Source: Ophiosphaerella korrae
Taxonomy: Eukaryota; Ascomycota; Dothideomycetes; Pleosporales; Phaeosphaeriaceae
Assembly: GCA_028456385.1 (NCBI GenBank)
Contig: JALNQF010000705.1
Span: 1-16,328, forward strand
Direction of reading: 5' to 3'
Length of the DNA: 16,328 nucleotides
How positions within the stretch are numbered: position 1 is the first letter of the stretch; each line of letters starts with the position of its first letter. The notes beneath the pieces were generated by a model that made no database searches, was not told the origin of the DNA, and was given only the letters and a program-made list of their open reading frames with translations. A program made the translations under genes and the position numbers. Below, piece after piece: positions 8,119 through 16,328 of this stretch.

Positions 8119-10930
8119 ACTATAAGGTCTTTACTTAAGAAGCTAGTAAATAAGAATTAGTTTAGCTTAGCTTTTATTAGATTAGTTAGTAGTTTCTTAT
8201 ACTAGACTATTTATATTCTATAGGTAAGTATATAAGATATAGCTATACTAAGGGTTATACTTTAGTAGTTAATTACGCTCTTTTAGTTTGTATAATCCTT
8301 AGGTTAAGGCTTTAGGCCTAGAGAACGTCGTTTTCTAAATCCTAGTCTAAGTTAGGCTCTAGTTCTAGCTCTATATCTAGTTAGGGGTTATATTTAAAGA
8401 ATTAGTCCTCTATTTCTATATCTATTTTAGAGTCTATTACTATATAGGTAGCTATATAGTAGTTTATAGCGTTAGTAAGTATTTTAGATCTAGTAGCTTT
8501 TGTTTATTTATAAGTAGTATAGTCTAGCTTCTTAATACTTATTTTTCTATAGCCCTAGTATAAAATTATTTTAAGGTTCTTAGTTTTAATTATAGTAGCC
8601 TTTTTACTAGTTAGGTATATTCTTCTAAATATACTTTCTAGTTATAGTTAATAGTATTTTAGTTCTTATAAAGTTATAGCTAGTTCTTCTTTAAAGTTTT
8701 ATATCTACGCTCTTAGTTTAGCTCTTATAGGCGCTAGAGTATAAAGCTAGGTTTACTTAGGGCTTATATCTAGGTTATAATTATTTACTTTATTTTCTAA
8801 TATTAAGATTATCTTTTAAAAATTAGCGGGGCTATTATAGATACTAAGGGTAGTACTAGTAGCTTCTTTAAGCTAGGGTTGTAGCTTTTTTTAAAGGTAG
8901 ATATTGTATAGCTATAGGTTCTATTATAGTTTAAGGCTAATATTATTAAATTTAGAGAGGAATTTAGCCTATACTAACTAGGCGGTTTTGTAGATTAGTT
9001 AATCTAGTCTAAATTTAGCTATTTCTAGGGTTTTATAACGTACTTCTCCTAATCCTACTACGTTTATATTACTAAATTAGTAAAAAAGTATAAAGAAATA
9101 TATAAATTCTTCTTAGTATAAGTAGGTAATACTATTTAGGATAGTAAGGTATAAGTAAGCTAATCTTATATAGTAGCGTATAATAACGTTAGCTTAAGTT
9201 TACAAGCTAATATATTTTTTTCTATTAGTAATAAAGTAATTATATATAGACTAGATAAAGGGTATAATATCTACGTAGTATCTTATACCTAAAAATTATA
9301 AGAGTTTTATAGAGTAGTCTTCTTATTCTTTATACTAGTAAAAATTAAAGGCTAGCTCTTAGATACTAGTTAAGAAAGAAGTTAGAGTAAACTCTTCTTT
9401 ATTAAAGATATAGTAGTCTACTACTAGTACTTAGGGTTTAAACTCTCTTTTAAAGAAGCTAGGTTACTAGCTTTATAGTAAGATCTTAGTATAGAGTAGT
9501 TCTATATCTTTCTATACTAGTATATTAAAGTTAAAAGTTTCTAGCTTAGTTTATTTAGCTATTAAGTTTTCTTAGTAGATTACTACTTTGCGTAAGTAGT
9601 TATATTTTACTATAGCTTCTTCTTATAAAGCTTTATACTAAGTAGCTCTTTAGCTTAAAGTATTATATTACTTTATAATATAGTTATAGTCTAGTAGTAA
9701 TTACGCTAGGTATTCTTAGAGTTAAGCTAATTAGTTATCTTATTAAAAGAGTTATTTATCTAATTTACTTACTCTAGCTATAAGCCTCTAGTTTTATTTA
9801 TTTACTACGTTAATTATATCTTATATCTAGGTATTCGCGACTACTAGGTATAATACTATTCTAGCTAAGGTAAATTCTCTAAGAGATAGATAATTACTAG
9901 GTTTATTATCTTTAATTCTCTAGTATAAAGTTAGTAGTAAGGTACAAAATAAGGGTTAGAGCTTAGTAAACTTAGTAAGTAATTTCTTAAGTTTATTTTA
10001 AGATATAAAGACTATTCTTAGTAGTAAGTCGTTATTAATTATAGCGTTTAATAGTAGGTTATCTCTTAGCTCTTCTAGGATCTTAAGCTTAGGTGTAGGC
10101 TAGAGTAATAATACTTAGCTAACGTTTAGTTAGGCGTTATTAATTAAGTTATTTAATATAGTCTAGTTATTAAAAGAGACCTTAGTAACTAGTCTATACC
10201 TTAGGGGGCTACCTTAGTTAAAGGGGGTAGAGTCTATATCTAAGTTAAATTCTTCTATAATAAGTTAGTTAGAAGTAGCTAAGTCTATTATAGAGCTATT
10301 AGCTAAGAAAGTACCTAGTACTTATTAGGGAATTATATTAAGTTAGAAATTAAGTTTACTAGGTAATCTTAGCTAAATAAAGGATTTAGGGTCTATTACC
10401 TATTTTTTTTTATCTTTCTATAAGGAGGTCTTAAAATATTATTAGAAGTTACTTAGCGCTTTTTTTGTTAGAGTAGTTAGTATAGTAAGTCCCTAGGTCT
10501 ATTTTTCTAGAGACCTAGTTTTAGTACGTATTTTATAGATTTTTTATAGTATAGTAGCCTTAGAGCGTTCTCTTAGTTCTTTACTAGATCTATAGTTTAC
10601 TATTTATAGTGTATCTTTATCTTATAAGTATACTTAGTTTAAGTAATAAAGAAGTTATAAGCTAGTATTATTATAGTTTAAAAAGCTAGCTTTTAAGGAG
10701 ATAGAAGATTTTTTATATAACTAAGTTATAGTATAACAAGCTAAGTTGTAGTAGTTATATACTATATTAGTATATTTAGCTATTAGTTTATAGAGATTTA
10801 GATCTTTAGCGTTAGCTAGTAAAGGTTTTAGTAAAGTCTAAGGTACTTTATTACTTAGTTCTTGTAAATTAAGCGCTAGTAATTTACGTAGGTTTAGGGG
10901 TCTTATCTTTCCCTAGTACTACTACCTAGG
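8119..10930 (-). pseudogene. gag: gag-like ORF of element A, RIP-broken
   Basis: An open frame with scattered TAA/TAG can be followed on the minus strand in several blocks: about 10930-10500, 9200-8950 and 8570-8290. The best landmark is a decayed CCHC knuckle at 8519-8560. It has the spacing C-x2-C-x4-x-x4-C with all three Cys codons changed to Tyr (TGY to TAY) and an Ile codon where His is expected. A strongly acidic stretch (I-E-I-E-D, then E-L-E-L-E-P) follows before the protease. The N-terminal 800 or so codons match no family I can name. Intact, gag would form the retrotransposon particle and bind RNA. The start codon is not identifiable. Confidence 0.65.
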
Positions 10931-11316
10931 TTTAATACCTAGTATAAGTACGCCCTTACCTAGGTATACGTAGTAAGTGTAAGCTAAAGCTTTATAACTT
11001 ATAAAGTAGTTAAACTACTTTTCTTTAGTATATATTTCTTTCTAGAACGTTAGTACTAGTACTAGTAAAAAGGGAGCGCTAGAAACTTTAACTAGAACTA
11101 TAATATAGTAAACTTAAGAGGCTACTTAGCGCGCTATAGCTAAGGTAAGATCTAATTCCTAGTAGTGTAGTTCTTTTTAGCTAGCTAGGCTTAATTAAGA
11201 GTTAGCTATAATTAGCTATCTTATAGTAACTCTAGTATAAGTAAAAAGGCTACTAGCGTAGTTCTAGGTTATAGAGAGGCCTATAGAAGTAAAATATTTA
11301 TAGAGATCTACTATTA
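10931..11316 (-). other. 5' leader of element A, primer-binding side
   Basis: Lies between the 5' LTR and the first legible gag codons. On the element strand the bases next to the LTR read TAATAGTAGATCTCT. A primer-binding site normally starts with TGG here, and TGG would become TAA by two RIP changes, so a tRNA-primed site is possible but cannot be assigned to a tRNA. No other signal is seen. Confidence 0.4.
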
Positions 11317-11632
11317 TATAAAGTAGACTTTACGTAAAATAACTTAATAAAGTAGTTTTAATAATTAACTAAAAAGAGTAAATAGTAGATAAAGCTATCT
11401 AAGTAAGTACTAGGTATATATACCTAGTAGCTTACTAAGCGCTAACTAAAAGTAGAAAGGTAGTTAAATATTAGTAAGTTCGTAATATTAGTAAGTTTAC
11501 GATGTTAGTAAGTTATAAACTTACTAATATATTAGTAAGTTTTGTAATATTAGTAAGTTTGTAATATTAGTAAGTTATAAACTTACTAATATTAGTACGA
11601 AAATAAGAGATATAAGAGATAACTCCCTTATA
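11317..11632 (-). repeat. 5' LTR of element A (316 bp)
   Basis: Same length as the LTR at 2968, with no gaps in the alignment and about 16 transitions. On the element strand it runs TATAAGGGAG...CTTTATA; the TG/CA ends have become TA/TA. It contains the 18-bp palindrome at 11410-11427 and the tandem array at 11470-11590. Some sites are more mutated here than in the other LTR and some less, so RIP hit the two copies independently. Confidence 0.93.
11470..11590. repeat. Palindromic tandem array in the 5' LTR
   Basis: Same 121-bp block of TTAGTAAGTT repeats with internal reverse complements as at 3121-3241. Differences from that copy are C/T and G/A only. Confidence 0.88.
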
Positions 11633-11637
11633 CTTCT
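11633..11637. repeat. Target-site duplication of element A, right copy (cttct)
   Basis: Pairs with tttct at 2963-2967; one C/T mismatch. It lies inside the transposase frame (codon boundary at 11634). Confidence 0.65.
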
Positions 11638-12629
11638 TTATCCTTAAGGTGTATTACTACCTCTTAAGCTAGTATAAAGATAGTAATCTACTCTAGGACT
11701 AGGTTATTAGAGTCTCTAATAATAGCTAGACAACTAATAAGCTTAGCCTTACGTAGTTAAAGTACTTTAATACTTATATAAAGTCGCGTACTATTAGAAT
11801 AGTACGTCTACTTATTCTAGATAGCTATAAGAGCTATAGCTTAGTAGAATTTAAGAAATACTACGTAGATAACAAGATTGTTACTCTTTATATACCTCTA
11901 TACGTATTATACCTTTTATAGCTACTTAATATAGGCTGTTTTACTTCTTTAAAGAAGGTGTATAGACGCTAAGTTAAATTACTTATATATAGCTAGATTA
12001 GCTATATTATAAAATTTAAGTTCTTACTAAGCTTTAAGCGCGCCTATAAAGTAGTAAGTATATCTAAGAATATCTAAGGAATTTTTTAAGGCGCTAAATT
12101 AGCCCTATTTAAGCTAGAATAGGTTATATTAACACTTAATATTAAGCTACGTACCTCTTTACTACTTTTACCTAATAAATAGCCCTAGTAGTCTTAAACA
12201 CTAAGTAACACCTTTAAATTAGGGTTGTAATCAACGCTTGTAAAGGCAAGGATTTAGAAGTATCTAGATAGCTTGCTAATATCTATAGTAGAGGCCTTTA
12301 AGAAGGTCTTAAAAGGGGTAGTAATTATAGCGTATAAGCTAGTATTAGCGTAACAAGAGATAGCTAAGCTTAAAGTAGTAAATAAAGCTATAACGCGATA
12401 AAAGTTATATAAAAGAAAGTAGGTTTAAGTAGAAGGGACCTTAATAATTAAAGATAGGGTGCGCTTAGATACTCTTAAGGAGTATAGCGCGCGTAGTAAT
12501 AAGAAGAAGTTAAAGAAGGTAGTAGGCGCTAAAGTAAGTAAACTATCTTAACGACGCTATATAGTATACAAAAAGACTAGGTATAATATATATACTTGTA
12601 AATATATAGTAGAAGTAGACTTAAAATAA
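11633..12629 (+). pseudogene. Fot1/pogo-type DDE transposase, C-terminal part, RIP-broken
   Basis: One uninterrupted + frame (codons from 11634) of about 330 codons with only substitutions; stops sit at former Trp/Gln positions. Legible in order: FFILK; a SWYKDSNL-like segment; W-V-I-x-V-S-[DN]-N-x-W-T-T-N; LLILD at 11808-11822, the Asp (11820-11822) being the second catalytic residue, followed by S-Y-K-S-Y for G-H-x-S-H; DNKIVTL; the L-x-P-L-[DN]-[VI]-GCF-x-x-LKK block; a coiled, basic stretch (about 12350-12510); and a C-terminal CCHC knuckle at 12558-12599 (C-x2-C-x4-H-x4-C, three positions changed to Tyr, last Cys intact). It ends at TAA 12627-12629. Fungal DDE_1 transposases of this type cut and paste a DNA transposon. 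The N-terminus is missing exactly at the element A junction. RIP damage is moderate. Confidence 0.9.
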
Positions 12630-12885
12630 TATTATAGCTTACTTTAGACTATATAGGGCTAAAGTAGGCTATTTTATACTAAAACATAGTAGTTTTAGTA
12701 AAGGCTTAGTAAAAGTACGTAGTAAACCTATATATATAGTAAACCTATAGAGTATATTACTACTTTATATTATAGAAGTAATAAAAGAAATCGAGATAGA
12801 GCTAATAAGCTCTTCTTTAAGTACTAACAAAGTATAAGATAAGTAGAGTATTAACTTTAATTAAGAGATAACTTATAATTAGAAT
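12630..12885. other. Region behind the transposase, probably transposon 3' end
   Basis: About 255 bp between the transposase stop and the next LTR. It contains a local direct repeat (atatatagtaaacctata around 12730-12750). I could not identify a terminal inverted repeat because its partner, far to the left, is too decayed to compare. Confidence 0.35.
12881..12885. repeat. Target-site duplication, left copy (agaat)
   Basis: Identical to 13362-13366 across the TGTTAG...CTAACA LTR. Confidence 0.88.
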
Positions 12886-13361
12886 TGTTAGATTTAAAAG
12901 AAGTTATAGTAGTTTAATAAAAAGGCTTTTTTGTAATAGCTATATAAGGGCTTTATTAGAGAGGGATACTAAGGCTTTTAGAAAAGCCCTTTTTAGATTA
13001 ATTACTTATAACTTAAAGGCACTAGGTATAAACTAAGTAGAATTTTTTTCTTCTACTATCTATCTCTAGCTGTGCGCTCTATATATGTATCTGCGATACA
13101 GTAGTCTTAGCTAGGTCTCTTAAGATAGTAGTAAGCTAGATTCTTAATACCTCTTCTATTAAGGTGCTAGTTTCTTTATTATATTAGTTATACTAACGTA
13201 GTCTATCTCCTTGTATGTAAGATTCTTTATTTAATTCCTTTGTTCGTAAAGGTTAAGGCTGCAATCCTTTTAGCTACAGCAGAGTTAGTAGCTTAGCGAT
13301 CGCACATGTAATCGCTTATCTAATCGCGCATTAAGTATCTAATTGTATAACTTATCTAACA
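12886..13361 (+). repeat. Solo LTR (476 bp), TGTTAG...CTAACA, perfect target duplication
   Basis: Starts TGTTAG (12886-12891), ends CTAACA (13356-13361), and is flanked on both sides by agaat. The 6-bp inverted ends and 5-bp duplication define a solo LTR left by LTR-LTR recombination. No other copy is in the window and its family (Copia or Gypsy) cannot be decided. A TATA box (TATATAAG, 12941-12948) near the left end supports + orientation. A hairpin (aaggctttt...aaaagccctt) occupies about 12971-12992. From about 13067 to the end TG and CA are frequent (ctgtgcgc, ctacagcaga, gcacatgtaa), so this part has largely escaped RIP, unlike nearly everything else here. Confidence 0.9.
12941..12948 (+). 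promoter_or_regulatory. TATA box of the solo LTR
   Basis: TATATAAG, 55 bp from the LTR start, followed by GGGC. The placement suits the U3 promoter of an LTR, but in an AT-rich background it is only suggestive. Confidence 0.35.
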
Positions 13362-13366
13362 AGAAT
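13362..13366. repeat. Target-site duplication, right copy (agaat)
   Basis: Identical to 12881-12885. Confidence 0.88.
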
Positions 13367-13989
13367 ATATAATATAATCTATAGATCTATAGGATATATA
13401 GATAAAAACTAATTATAAATTAATAGATTTGTAATCTATAATATATAGTTACTAAGACTAGATATAAGTAATAAATTAATTAATTAAGAAAGGTATATAG
13501 TTAGTAGTAATAGGTATTATTAAGATAGTATTAATAATCTAATATCTAACTAAGAGTAATAATACTTAATATTACTTATTAGGAATTATTATATTATTTA
13601 TAGCCTATTATATAATTACTATATATACTATAGTTATTAACTCTTAGTCTACTATAACCTTCTCTTTAGGACTTTAAGTAGTTAATAACTTAAGGCCTTA
13701 TTAACTATATTAATCTAGTTACTAAGAGAAGTAAAGTATAAGTAGTATATAGTCTAAGCTAATATAATAATAGAAAGTGTACCTAAGAAAAAGGTAGAGC
13801 GCCTCTAAGTAGTTATAAGTTAGACAACACTAACTAAGTAGTAGTTAAGATAAACTTAAATAACCTAATTACTAATAGAGAGAGTATATAAGTATTAATT
13901 AATACTCTAATATAGTAGAACTAAGAAATACAAGAATATATTAAGTAGAATAAAGCTTAAATTAAAGCTATTATAGCTAGATAGAACTA
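13367..13989. other. AT-rich stretch ahead of the gag relic, no gene
   Basis: About 620 bp with heavy RIP damage. The 5' LTR and leader of relic D should lie here if D was complete, but I see no LTR termini or repeat of another part of the window. From about 13790 an A-rich, lysine-coding character appears on the + strand, which may be the start of gag. Confidence 0.45.
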
Positions 13990-14671
13990 GATAGAAAAAA
14001 GTTACTTAGAGATTAGAGCTAAGTATAATAAAAAAGCTACCTAAGCTACTTAAACTTAATTTAAATAAAATAAGAAGTAAATTAAGACCTTTCTTAGTAG
14101 CTATACTACGTTAGATAGACGTATAAGTAATATACTTTAACGTAGAAGAAAAAAAAGTTATATACGTAGGAATACACTTTAAAGATAAAGCCCTATAATA
14201 GTTTAAACCCTTTTAGATAGATTATAGATTATATATACTAAGACTAAGAAAGAATAAAACTATAGCTATCTTTAGAAGTTATAAAATACTTTATATAAAG
14301 AATAAGAGTAGCGTTTAGAGATACTAATAATACCTAATAAGCTAAAGAATAACTTAAAAACTAAGATAATATAATAGTATTCTAGAATATATCTTAGAGT
14401 TTAAATAACTATTACAAAATATAGAATATAATAAGCTATCTCTAATATTATAATTTAAGATAGTCTTAAGTTAAATATCTAATACAAGTAAATTAGAATA
14501 GAGAAACTAAAGATACTAGAAGCCCTAAAGAGATAAGCTATATAAGTTAATAATAACTTCTAAGAATAGAGAATAAATAGATATAGTAGACTAATTAGTA
14601 GCTATAATAGTAGAGACCCTATAATCCTTAATACTAATAAAGATAATAAAAAGAATAATAAAGACTTTACG

Positions 14672-14713
14672 TACTTTAACTATAGTAAGAAAGGCTACTA
14701 CGTAAAAGATTAT
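14672..14713 (+). other. CCHC zinc knuckle of relic D gag (all ligands lost)
   Basis: Reads Y-F-N-Y-S-K-K-G-Y-Y-V-K-D-Y. Each Tyr in a ligand position is explained by TGY-to-TAY (Cys) or CAY-to-TAY (His), that is, one RIP transition each. This is the nucleic-acid-binding motif of nucleocapsid. Confidence 0.88.
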
Positions 14714-15957
14714 TAGTTAAAAAGAAAGATATAGTATATTATAAATATAAGAAACTAAGATACTTTATAAAAGACTATAAAAGTAAAGACTTAAAGAAAA
14801 AAGCCTAGTAAAAGATAACTAAGAAAAAGAAAGAAGTACTTAAAGTATAGGCTAAACTTTAGGAAAAAGTAGTAGTAAGTAAAGAATTATAGTATATAAT
14901 ACTTAATTAAACCTTTTATTTTTGTAATAACTACTATATATACTTCTTAAGTAAGTAAAGAGTAAGATAGTTTCTATATAAGAGATAGAGAGTAGCTATA
15001 ATAAAAGAAAGAACTTAAGATTAGCTTAAAGAGATACTATATATAAAGGACCTACTAATAGAAGATATAAAAGGAAAAAGCTCTAAACCCTACTAATTAC
15101 TACTAAAAGACTAGTAGATAATAAAGAAACTACTAAAGATACTCCTAAAAGACTATAAAGTAATAAGAGACTAGTTAGTATAAGAAGTATAGAGTATACC
15201 TAGCTAGATATAAAAATCTATAATAGCTATAGTATAGAAAGTATAGATAAACCTATTATATAATAGTAATTTATTTAGAAATACTTACTAGTTATAAGTA
15301 TAGAGAAAGTGTATAAAGACTAAAAAATACATAATCTTAAAAATATAATATTTATAGTATTCTAATAATAAATAAAGTAATATATAGTTATAGTTAAGAG
15401 AATACTAATATAGAGAGAGTAGTAAAACTTTACTAAACAGACGTAATAGATTAATAAAGCCTATATACTATAGATACTAGTAGTATACTATATGCTAGTA
15501 AAAACAATATTAGGTTAAGACTAGTACAAGAAAGGAGTTAACAAGAAGATAAATCTAGAATACCTAGTATATTATAAAGTAGTATAAGTATTATACTTAA
15601 ATAATAAAAGAAAAAATTACAACCTAGCTAGTAAGAAAGAAAGTTATAACTATATAGAAGTACTTTAAACTATAGGTATTAGAAGATAGGAATTTATAAG
15701 AAGACCCTAAAGAAGAGTACGTAGTAATAAGACTAGAGAAGAACTTACCTAGAGAATATATCTTAGGAAACTATAGTATAAATATACGTAAGACAATTAC
15801 CTAAAATATAAAGATAATAAAGTACTAAGTAAGATAATAGCTTTAGTAAAGTAGAAGATTTATAAAATAGCTAAAGTAAAAAAAGCTAGTAGGTATAATT
15901 AGCTTATATATTATAAAAAACAAGTACTTTCTAAAAAAGAAAGTATAAGTTATAATT

Positions 15958-15969
15958 AATAGTAGAGCT
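15958..15969 (+). other. Retroviral-type aspartic protease active site of relic D
   Basis: Codons AAT AGT AGA GCT, i.e. D-S-G-A with Asp-to-Asn and Gly-to-Arg, both G-to-A. The surrounding hydrophobic residues and following N-F match the pepsin-like retroelement protease context. Confidence 0.8.
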
Positions 15970-16249
15970 ATATAGAACTTTGTAAGTAAGAAGTTTATAG
16001 AAAATATAAAGAAAACGTTATATAGTAAAAAATATCTTTAATAACTAAGTATAATTAAAAGAGAACTATTCTAAGAACTTAATAAAGCTTAAGAAGTACT
16101 CTCTATACTAAAGCTAAAAAAGTTAGAAATTAAAAACTAAGTTATAGAAATAAAAATAATTAATAATAAATAAGATATAATACTAGGGATACTATAGTTA
16201 TAAATAGCTAACCTAAGAATTTATTAAAGAATTAAAGAAATTAGCTACT

Positions 16250-16328
16250 TATAAGGGAGTTATCCCTTATATCTCTTATTTTCGTACTAATATTAGTAAG
16301 TTTGCAACTTACTAACATAGCAAACTTA
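16250..16328 (+). repeat. Family-A LTR, 5' end, running off the right edge
   Basis: Begins TATAAGGGAGTTATCCC and follows the element-strand sequence of the family-A LTRs, including TTTTCGTACTAATATTAGTAAG. It is in + orientation, opposite to element A. It interrupts the relic D frame directly after I-K-E-I-S-Y, so it belongs to an element or solo LTR inserted into D. The candidate left target duplication is ctact (16245-16249). It keeps more TG/CA (tttgcaac, ctaacatagc) than the other family-A copies, so it may be the youngest here. Confidence 0.88.

Larger units (their letters stand above)
2968..11632 (-). mobile_element. Complete RIP-inactivated Ty3/Gypsy chromovirus (element A)
   Basis: An 8,665-bp LTR retrotransposon with two 316-bp direct LTRs (2968-3283 and 11317-11632), 8,033 bp of interior, and a polypurine tract abutting the left LTR, so transcription ran right to left. 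Minus-strand frames give, in order: a gag-like ORF, zinc knuckle, aspartic protease, reverse transcriptase, RNase H, integrase and chromodomain. RT-RNaseH before integrase defines Ty3/Gypsy, and the C-terminal chromodomain places it among the chromoviruses, which integrate into heterochromatin. All frames carry many in-frame TAA/TAG and key catalytic Asp codons have become Asn, so it cannot move by itself. CpA/TpG are almost gone, whereas CpG, CpT and CpC remain common. Confidence 0.93.
13990..16249 (+). pseudogene. gag-pol: Ty3/Gypsy relic D: gag, zinc knuckle and protease, RIP-broken
   Basis: The + strand frame keeps classic Ty3/Gypsy gag spacing: A-L-*-*-F-K-P-F at 14190-14213 for the ALQWFEPF-type segment, then IAIFRSYK..., later FK*LLQNIEYNK. 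The CCHC knuckle at 14672-14713 has exact C-x2-C-x4-H-x4-C spacing, all four ligands now Tyr. A protease follows at 15958-15969 (DSGA to N-S-R-A, then I-*-N-F-V-S-K-K-F), and at 16180-16200 the ILGMPWL-type motif reads I-L-G-I-L-*-L. Between knuckle and protease lie about 1.2 kb of purine-rich frame that I cannot assign. RT, RNase H and integrase are missing: the frame is cut at 16250 by a family-A LTR. The motifs differ from element A, so this is a different lineage on the opposite strand. Confidence 0.85.

Noticed and set aside
3284..11316. Short intact ORFs within element A and elsewhere
   Set aside because: They are fragments between RIP-made stops or chance frames on the other strand; none has a start codon, length or domain supporting a real gene.

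Overview
This window is a transposon graveyard from a filamentous ascomycete fungus (Pezizomycotina). No intact host gene is visible. The DNA is extremely AT-rich. TpA dominates, CpA/TpG are almost absent over long stretches, and the recognisable coding frames are full of TAA/TAG codons where Gln and Trp codons are expected. That is the signature of repeat-induced point mutation (RIP, C-to-T on both strands). The two LTRs of the one complete element differ only by transitions (about 16 in 316 bp by hand alignment). The species cannot be named from the sequence.

Layout. Positions 1-77 are the end of an LTR (family 'A', + orientation) running off the left edge. 78-2962 is the most decayed part. 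It holds a short-form family-A LTR (709-878, minus) and a separate solo LTR (1303-1556) with a perfect 5-bp target duplication. 2968-11632 is a complete 8,665-bp Ty3/Gypsy chromovirus, element A, on the minus strand. It has 316-bp LTRs, a polypurine tract, decayed gag and zinc knuckle, protease, RT, RNase H, integrase and a C-terminal chromodomain, with a 5-bp target duplication differing by one C/T. From 11633 to 12629, on the + strand, lies the C-terminal part of a Fot1/pogo-type DDE transposase, cut at its left end exactly by element A. A much more decayed N-terminal trace may lie on the other side of A. 12886-13361 is a solo LTR of a third type (TGTTAG...CTAACA) with a perfect AGAAT target duplication; its right two-thirds has largely escaped RIP. 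13367-16249 holds a second Ty3/Gypsy relic, D (+ strand: gag, zinc knuckle, protease), interrupted at 16250 by another family-A LTR that runs off the right edge.

How the parts relate. Element A appears to have jumped into a pogo-like DNA transposon, and another family-A copy into relic D. Two unrelated LTR families left solo LTRs by recombination. RIP then inactivated everything to different degrees: CpA is nearly gone in element A while CpG, CpT and CpC survive, and the left 3 kb has lost nearly all of its C and G. Nothing here looks expressible. I did not find a new functional system. The most interesting signals are a palindromic tandem array that is present in full-length family-A LTRs and precisely absent from a short LTR variant, unequal RIP damage in the two presumed halves of one gene, and a sharp RIP boundary inside the third LTR.
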